The notes below the pieces were generated by a model, which was not told the origin of the DNA, did no database searches, and was given only the letters and a program-made list of their open reading frames with translations. A program made the translations under genes and the position numbers. A stretch of 8,656 bases of DNA from CAZCWX01 sp964502465 (GTDB taxonomy: Bacteria > Desulfobacterota > Binatia > Bin18): positions 1-8,656 of the forward strand of contig CAZCWX010000259.1 in NCBI GenBank assembly GCA_964502465.1, written 5' to 3'. Within the stretch, counting starts at the first letter, position 1; each line of letters opens with the position of its first letter. Below are positions 5,559-8,656 of this stretch, in pieces.

Positions 5559-7607
5559 TTAAGGTGGCGCAGAGGTAACGGAAAACACCTGTGCCACCCA
5601 CATAAGACAATCACCATCTATAGAAATGGTTACAGACCCACGGGTATCGCCAGTACCCACTTCTGGAGTGACATCAACACTGTCCGTATCCCACAGCGGC
5701 CCGTCACTACCATCAAACGGGTTAGTCATGGTCATGGTGCCTGCGCTTCCTGTGAACGATGCGGTTTCGGTGAATGTCTGACCATCCCCTACCACAAAGG
5801 TTGTCTTTGCAGAGATGGGATCGGCAGCGGCGAAACCCCGAATCGTCGTAGTGGCTGTTTGAACTTGAGGAAATACGACATTGCCATCCAGGAGAATGAC
5901 GTCCCTAAATGGATCACCGGGATTTTCGTACAACACGACGAGCGACGCTCCTTGTACCAAGATAGCCCCTCCACTAGCCACCCCAGTGATATCGTAAGTT
6001 CCGCTGCCTGGGACTAAGGACGTTACGTCTGCACGGTAGGCGAAGCTATTGGTGCGATCCCAACAGGTATCAGGCCCGCTGCCGGTCAGCGTGCCAGTGA
6101 TTGGTGTACCGTTTAAGTTGAGGTTCTTTAACGATGGACTTTCACCGTTATCGAGCATACCCCAGTAGAGGAAAGCCTCTGCTACGGTAGCACCAGAGGG
6201 AATACCAGAGATGGTGATACTACCTTGTGTTGTGTCCCGCAGACCGACACCAGACGTAACATAGTCCCCCACGATGGTTACGCTGCGGAACGGCTTTAAA
6301 CTATCAGGCGAGGGGGTGGATACCACCTCCAAAAAGTCCTCTGCACTCCAGCCATCTTCTCCAGTATCAAAATCTACTTCCCACCACCACAGACCACCGG
6401 CAAAGACTGGGCCGCCGATGACGGTGCCCTGGGCGCCGTCTGGCTGCTGGCCCACAATGGAGCCGTTGGGTGTCGAGCGGACATTGAGGTTTGAACCGTC
6501 GCCGGTGTTGATTTGGACGCGGTCGCCGATGACGAATTTGATACTTGGTTCGGGTTCAGAAGAACCGGTGATTTCAATATCGCGCTGAAGGATGCTTCCA
6601 CCAACGATACCCGCTAGTACGCTGAACGAAAAATCTTCCTTAGAGGCTTCCACTGTATACAGTCCGGATGGGACGGCATCAAATATATAAGAGCCATTAC
6701 CATCTGTTTCTGTTTCCTGCACAACAGCATCAGAACCAGAATCCCTTAGGATCACAGAAGCCCCTTCCACTGCTGCTCCAGTTGATAACAGACGAACCGT
6801 ACCATAGATGATACCTGTATCGGTTGGAAGCATCATCCTACGTATGTCCTTGAGTATCCGTTCTCTACTGTCATTACCCTCAAGATAAGACTCTATAAAA
6901 AAATGACATGACCACTCAGAGCCACACCCAGGGTTCGATTCGTTAGGCTCTAATGCATCTGGAACTCTACGAATAATATCTTCCTCAAGAGTAGTGTGTG
7001 GTGTATTAAAGAAATCCCCTGCAACGTTATTTGCTGGTGTTGCCACGGCGACAACTTTAATCTTGTCTTGTTTGTTTTTTTCAAATTCAAAGAATTCAAA
7101 TGCCTCGTTGGAGTAGAGATTTCCTTGGGAGTGGCCTACAATAATTATATTGTTACCTTTTTTTAGCTCAGTATCATACTGCGCCAAATGTCCTTCTAAA
7201 TCATCTTGTATGACGAAATCACTAAGATTGATATTAAGAATGAAATCTCCAAGAACTGTTCCCGGGATCTTCAGAATACCTGCTGCAACTTGCCAAGCAC
7301 TGACAAAGTCTTGATCGACTACCTGAAGTATTGATTCATAGAAATCGAGAAAACCATTTTGATTTGTATTATATGCATATTTGAATGAATTAATACACCC
7401 ATTAATGGGTGTATTCGCAATGAAGTTTTCAAATTTTTCTTTCAATACTTCTGTACTATCTTCAGTATCTGTCTCGATTATTCCGATACCGTTTATAAAA
7501 AAAATAGTCACTTCTTGTACACTATCAGGGCATGATAGTGACCAAACAGGTACATACAGTAGAGTAAAGTTTACCAAGGCTGCCAAGAGTAGTATGTATT
7601 GTCTCAC
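5559..7607 (-). CDS. Exported modular serine hydrolase (lipase-like GHSQG domain, transthyretin-like beta domain, SH3b, DUF3344-like C-terminus)
   Basis: The product is 682 residues from a GTG start. Residues 1-25 are a Sec signal peptide, with a plausible cut at SLS before C26. Residues 27-264 are an alpha/beta-hydrolase domain: IFFINGIG near the start and the nucleophile elbow GHSQG at 158-162 with S160. The likely catalytic His is in SCHFFIESYL, and an Asp nearby (EEDII or VPDAL) may be the acid; both assignments are inferred. Residues 266-345 resemble a carboxypeptidase-regulatory or Cna-B-like beta sandwich (IYGTVRLLSTGAAVEGASVI, then DGNGSYIFDAVPSGLYTVEA). Residues 357-429 are an SH3b domain (LNVRSTPNGSIVG, then WWWEVDF and GWSAEDFLEV). 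Residues 440-682 resemble DUF3344: AFLYWG, YRADVTSLV, GASLVVLYENPGDPFRDVIL. It would act outside the cytoplasm on lipid or ester substrates, with the other domains giving wall or surface attachment. The stop of the upstream gene is two bases away. The hydrolase part is far more AT-rich than the rest. The substrate is unknown. Confidence 0.85.
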   Translation of the reverse strand: MRQYILLLAALVNFTLLYVPVWSLSCPDSVQEVTIFFINGIGIIETDTEDSTEVLKEKFENFIANTPINGCINSFKYAYNTNQNGFLDFYESILQVVDQDFVSAWQVAAGILKIPGTVLGDFILNINLSDFVIQDDLEGHLAQYDTELKKGNNIIIVGHSQGNLYSNEAFEFFEFEKNKQDKIKVVAVATPANNVAGDFFNTPHTTLEEDIIRRVPDALEPNESNPGCGSEWSCHFFIESYLEGNDSRERILKDIRRMMLPTDTGIIYGTVRLLSTGAAVEGASVILRDSGSDAVVQETETDGNGSYIFDAVPSGLYTVEASKEDFSFSVLAGIVGGSILQRDIEITGSSEPEPSIKFVIGDRVQINTGDGSNLNVRSTPNGSIVGQQPDGAQGTVIGGPVFAGGLWWWEVDFDTGEDGWSAEDFLEVVSTPSPDSLKPFRSVTIVGDYVTSGVGLRDTTQGSITISGIPSGATVAEAFLYWGMLDNGESPSLKNLNLNGTPITGTLTGSGPDTCWDRTNSFAYRADVTSLVPGSGTYDITGVASGGAILVQGASLVVLYENPGDPFRDVILLDGNVVFPQVQTATTTIRGFAAADPISAKTTFVVGDGQTFTETASFTGSAGTMTMTNPFDGSDGPLWDTDSVDVTPEVGTGDTRGSVTISIDGDCLMWVAQVFSVTSAPP
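7392..7415. repeat. Perfect 24-bp palindrome inside the hydrolase gene
   Basis: The half-site AATACACCCATT at 7392-7403 is followed directly by its reverse complement AATGGGTGTATT. It codes for residues 65-72 of the hydrolase (NTPINGCI), exactly in frame. It could bind a dimeric regulator, form a cruciform or mRNA hairpin, or be a coding coincidence. Confidence 0.8.
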
Positions 7608-7609
7608 TT

Positions 7610-8509
7610 TTAATTCTTCATGGCATCTGGGTTGAAGTCACACCCTGCTTTGCGGTCAGTAATTAACTCAAATACTTGACCGCTAAGCAGGGAATTGTAG
7701 CGAATGAACGCCTTGCTTCTAGAATCTGTATTGAGGAAATGCGCTAATGTCTCGACACGAACTCTACGCATTTCGTTCAAGTCTCCTAAGATGAAGCGAA
7801 GACAAGCGCGGGCGCGCCTTGATTCGTCAGCGTTGTTCCGTGCTGCTGCCTCATCATTAGTGATGAATAAAGCCTCTTGCGTGCTTTTCACATACTGCGT
7901 CAACGCCGCTCGCGTCCTCTCAGAATCCGGATACGTTAGCGCAATATATCGTTGAATGTCATCCCGCACCCCGTCATTGTCCGAATCAATCCCTTCGAGC
8001 GTCGCTTTTCCCGCCTCGCCTGGGTCAGGAGGCAATCCAGTGTCTTGTGCGGATATCGTCACTGTCACTGCCAACGGCCGAGCAAAGTTGCGCGGCGGCC
8101 GTCCCGCATTCCGGATTTGAATCGTTCCCTCAACCGACTGCGGCGAAGCATCCGCTGGAGCAGAAATCGTAATATCGAGATTCACCGCTTGCCCTGCGGC
8201 AATGTTTTGGAACAACGTTGGATTCGTTGAAACGTACGGCGTAAGCTCTGGCGTCACGCGTATGTCAACAGCCCCGAGATTTTGAGCAGCGGTAAAAGAC
8301 ACCGAGATCGTTTTCGCCTCTCCGGTCACAATTATTTCGCTCACCGACTCCGGCGTCCATGTGATGACTGGTTGGGCTGGTGCAGGGGATGGGGTGAGCA
8401 CAATCACGGCAAGAACAACGAGCGCAAGACCGATCCCTATCTGAGGAAGAAACCGTTTGAATATATGCATAATGATCATCTTAATCTCATAATGTGGTAG
8501 CTTCATCAT
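7610..8509 (-). CDS. Exported protein with Ig-like domain and Asp-rich Ca-binding-like loop, partner of the hydrolase
   Basis: The product is 299 residues from the ATG at 8509. Starts at 8479 (M11) or 8470 (M14) are also possible and give a more normal signal peptide, MHIFKRFLPQIG plus a hydrophobic core; none has a strong ribosome binding site. The peptide ends in APA before Q46, a good signal peptidase I site. Residues 48-155 are beta-rich and Ig-like (VTWTPESV-type opening, later VEGTIQIRNAG). Residues 174-185 read IDSDNDGVRDDI, an Asp-rich loop like EF-hand, dockerin or thrombospondin type 3 loops, probably Ca-binding, followed by QRYI and a helical C-terminal domain with two Cys (CLRF and GCDF). 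I do not recognise a named family. It is first in a two-gene unit and ends two bases before the hydrolase GTG, so translation is probably coupled. It may be a secreted chaperone, activator or surface partner of the hydrolase; that is inference. Confidence 0.8.
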   Translation of the reverse strand: MMKLPHYEIKMIIMHIFKRFLPQIGIGLALVVLAVIVLTPSPAPAQPVITWTPESVSEIIVTGEAKTISVSFTAAQNLGAVDIRVTPELTPYVSTNPTLFQNIAAGQAVNLDITISAPADASPQSVEGTIQIRNAGRPPRNFARPLAVTVTISAQDTGLPPDPGEAGKATLEGIDSDNDGVRDDIQRYIALTYPDSERTRAALTQYVKSTQEALFITNDEAAARNNADESRRARACLRFILGDLNEMRRVRVETLAHFLNTDSRSKAFIRYNSLLSGQVFELITDRKAGCDFNPDAMKN

Positions 8510-8656
8510 AGTATGGAACTAGCCAACAAAAAAGCGCAGCACAACCCTTGTAAAAGAAGAGCATATTGCATTCTTAATATGTACGCATCATGCCAGTCTG
8601 CAAGAGTAGCCATTTTACCAGGCTACAATGCACTGAAGGAATTCAAGAAATCAGCA
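8510..8656. other. Right-edge region: upstream of the minus-strand pair, undecided coding
   Basis: This 147-base stretch holds no gene I can support. On the plus strand an ATG at 8513 opens 48 codons (MELANKKAQHNP...) to the edge without a stop, but it has no ribosome binding site and would leave only three bases before the divergent gene. On the minus strand one frame enters from the edge and stops at TAG 8625-8623 after ten codons, which might be the tail of another minus-strand gene. Neither can be decided here. Confidence 0.3.
8574..8603 (-). promoter_or_regulatory. Possible promoter of the exported-protein pair
   Basis: Read on the minus strand, TTGCAG (8603-8598) and TATTAA (8579-8574) are 18 bases apart, a poor but acceptable sigma-70-like pair about 65 bases before the ATG at 8509. 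The region is AT-rich, so such matches are easy to find. Confidence 0.22.

Noticed and set aside
5408..5617. 69-codon minus-strand open frame spanning the terminator
   Set aside because: It overlaps the terminator stem and the end of the hydrolase gene in another frame, has no ribosome binding site and matches no family.
8525..8552. T-run after a GC-containing stretch on the minus strand, resembling a terminator
   Set aside because: The only stem I can form is four base pairs (ACAA/TTGT) and it is not next to the T-run.
8513..8656. Plus-strand open frame running off the right edge
   Set aside because: Only 48 codons, no ribosome binding site, no recognised motif, and no room for divergent promoters if the minus-strand gene starts at 8509.
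1..8656. CRISPR arrays, tRNA or rRNA genes, insertion-sequence ends
   Set aside because: I looked and saw no regularly spaced identical repeats, no cloverleaf-like sequence and no transposase motifs. The absence is by eye only.

Overview
The window looks like part of an integrated conjugative or mobilisable element, or a plasmid, from a Gram-negative bacterium, probably a proteobacterium. That placement is an inference from gene families and from Sec-type signal peptides; there is no rRNA, tRNA or housekeeping gene to fix the organism. The left 5.3 kb is GC-rich and compact with all genes on the plus strand. The right 3 kb is on the minus strand, clearly AT-richer in places, and carries exported proteins.

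Layout. (1) 1-873: 3' part of a charged, coiled-coil-like protein of unknown family, open at the left edge. (2) 851-3283: a VirD4/TraD/TraG-like coupling-protein ATPase with Walker A, Walker B and a conserved Gln motif, carrying an unusual serine-rich insert of about 230 residues between the ATPase core and the C-terminal domain. (3) 3210-4184: a replication-relaxation-like winged-helix protein. (4) 4299-5309: a short primase with a CHC2 zinc finger and a Toprim domain. Genes 1-3 overlap one another. Gene 4 follows a 114-bp leader that holds a short repeat array, a four-codon mini-ORF and a strong ribosome binding site. A rho-independent terminator at 5393-5425 closes the plus-strand run.

Right of the terminator are two tightly coupled minus-strand genes, transcribed in the order 8509 to 7610 and then 7607 to 5559. 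The first encodes an exported protein with an Ig-like region and an Asp-rich Ca-binding-like loop. The second encodes an exported modular serine hydrolase: GHSQG lipase-like domain, transthyretin-like beta domain, SH3b domain and a DUF3344-like C-terminal domain. They are separated by two bases.

How the genes may work together. The left block fits DNA transfer: the coupling ATPase delivers substrate DNA, the replication-relaxation protein probably acts on it or regulates the process, and the primase could prime complementary-strand synthesis. No relaxase is visible and would have to lie outside. The right block looks like cargo or flanking genome: an exported hydrolase and a secreted partner. 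Functional linkage between the two blocks is not shown by the sequence; they are convergent and differ in composition.
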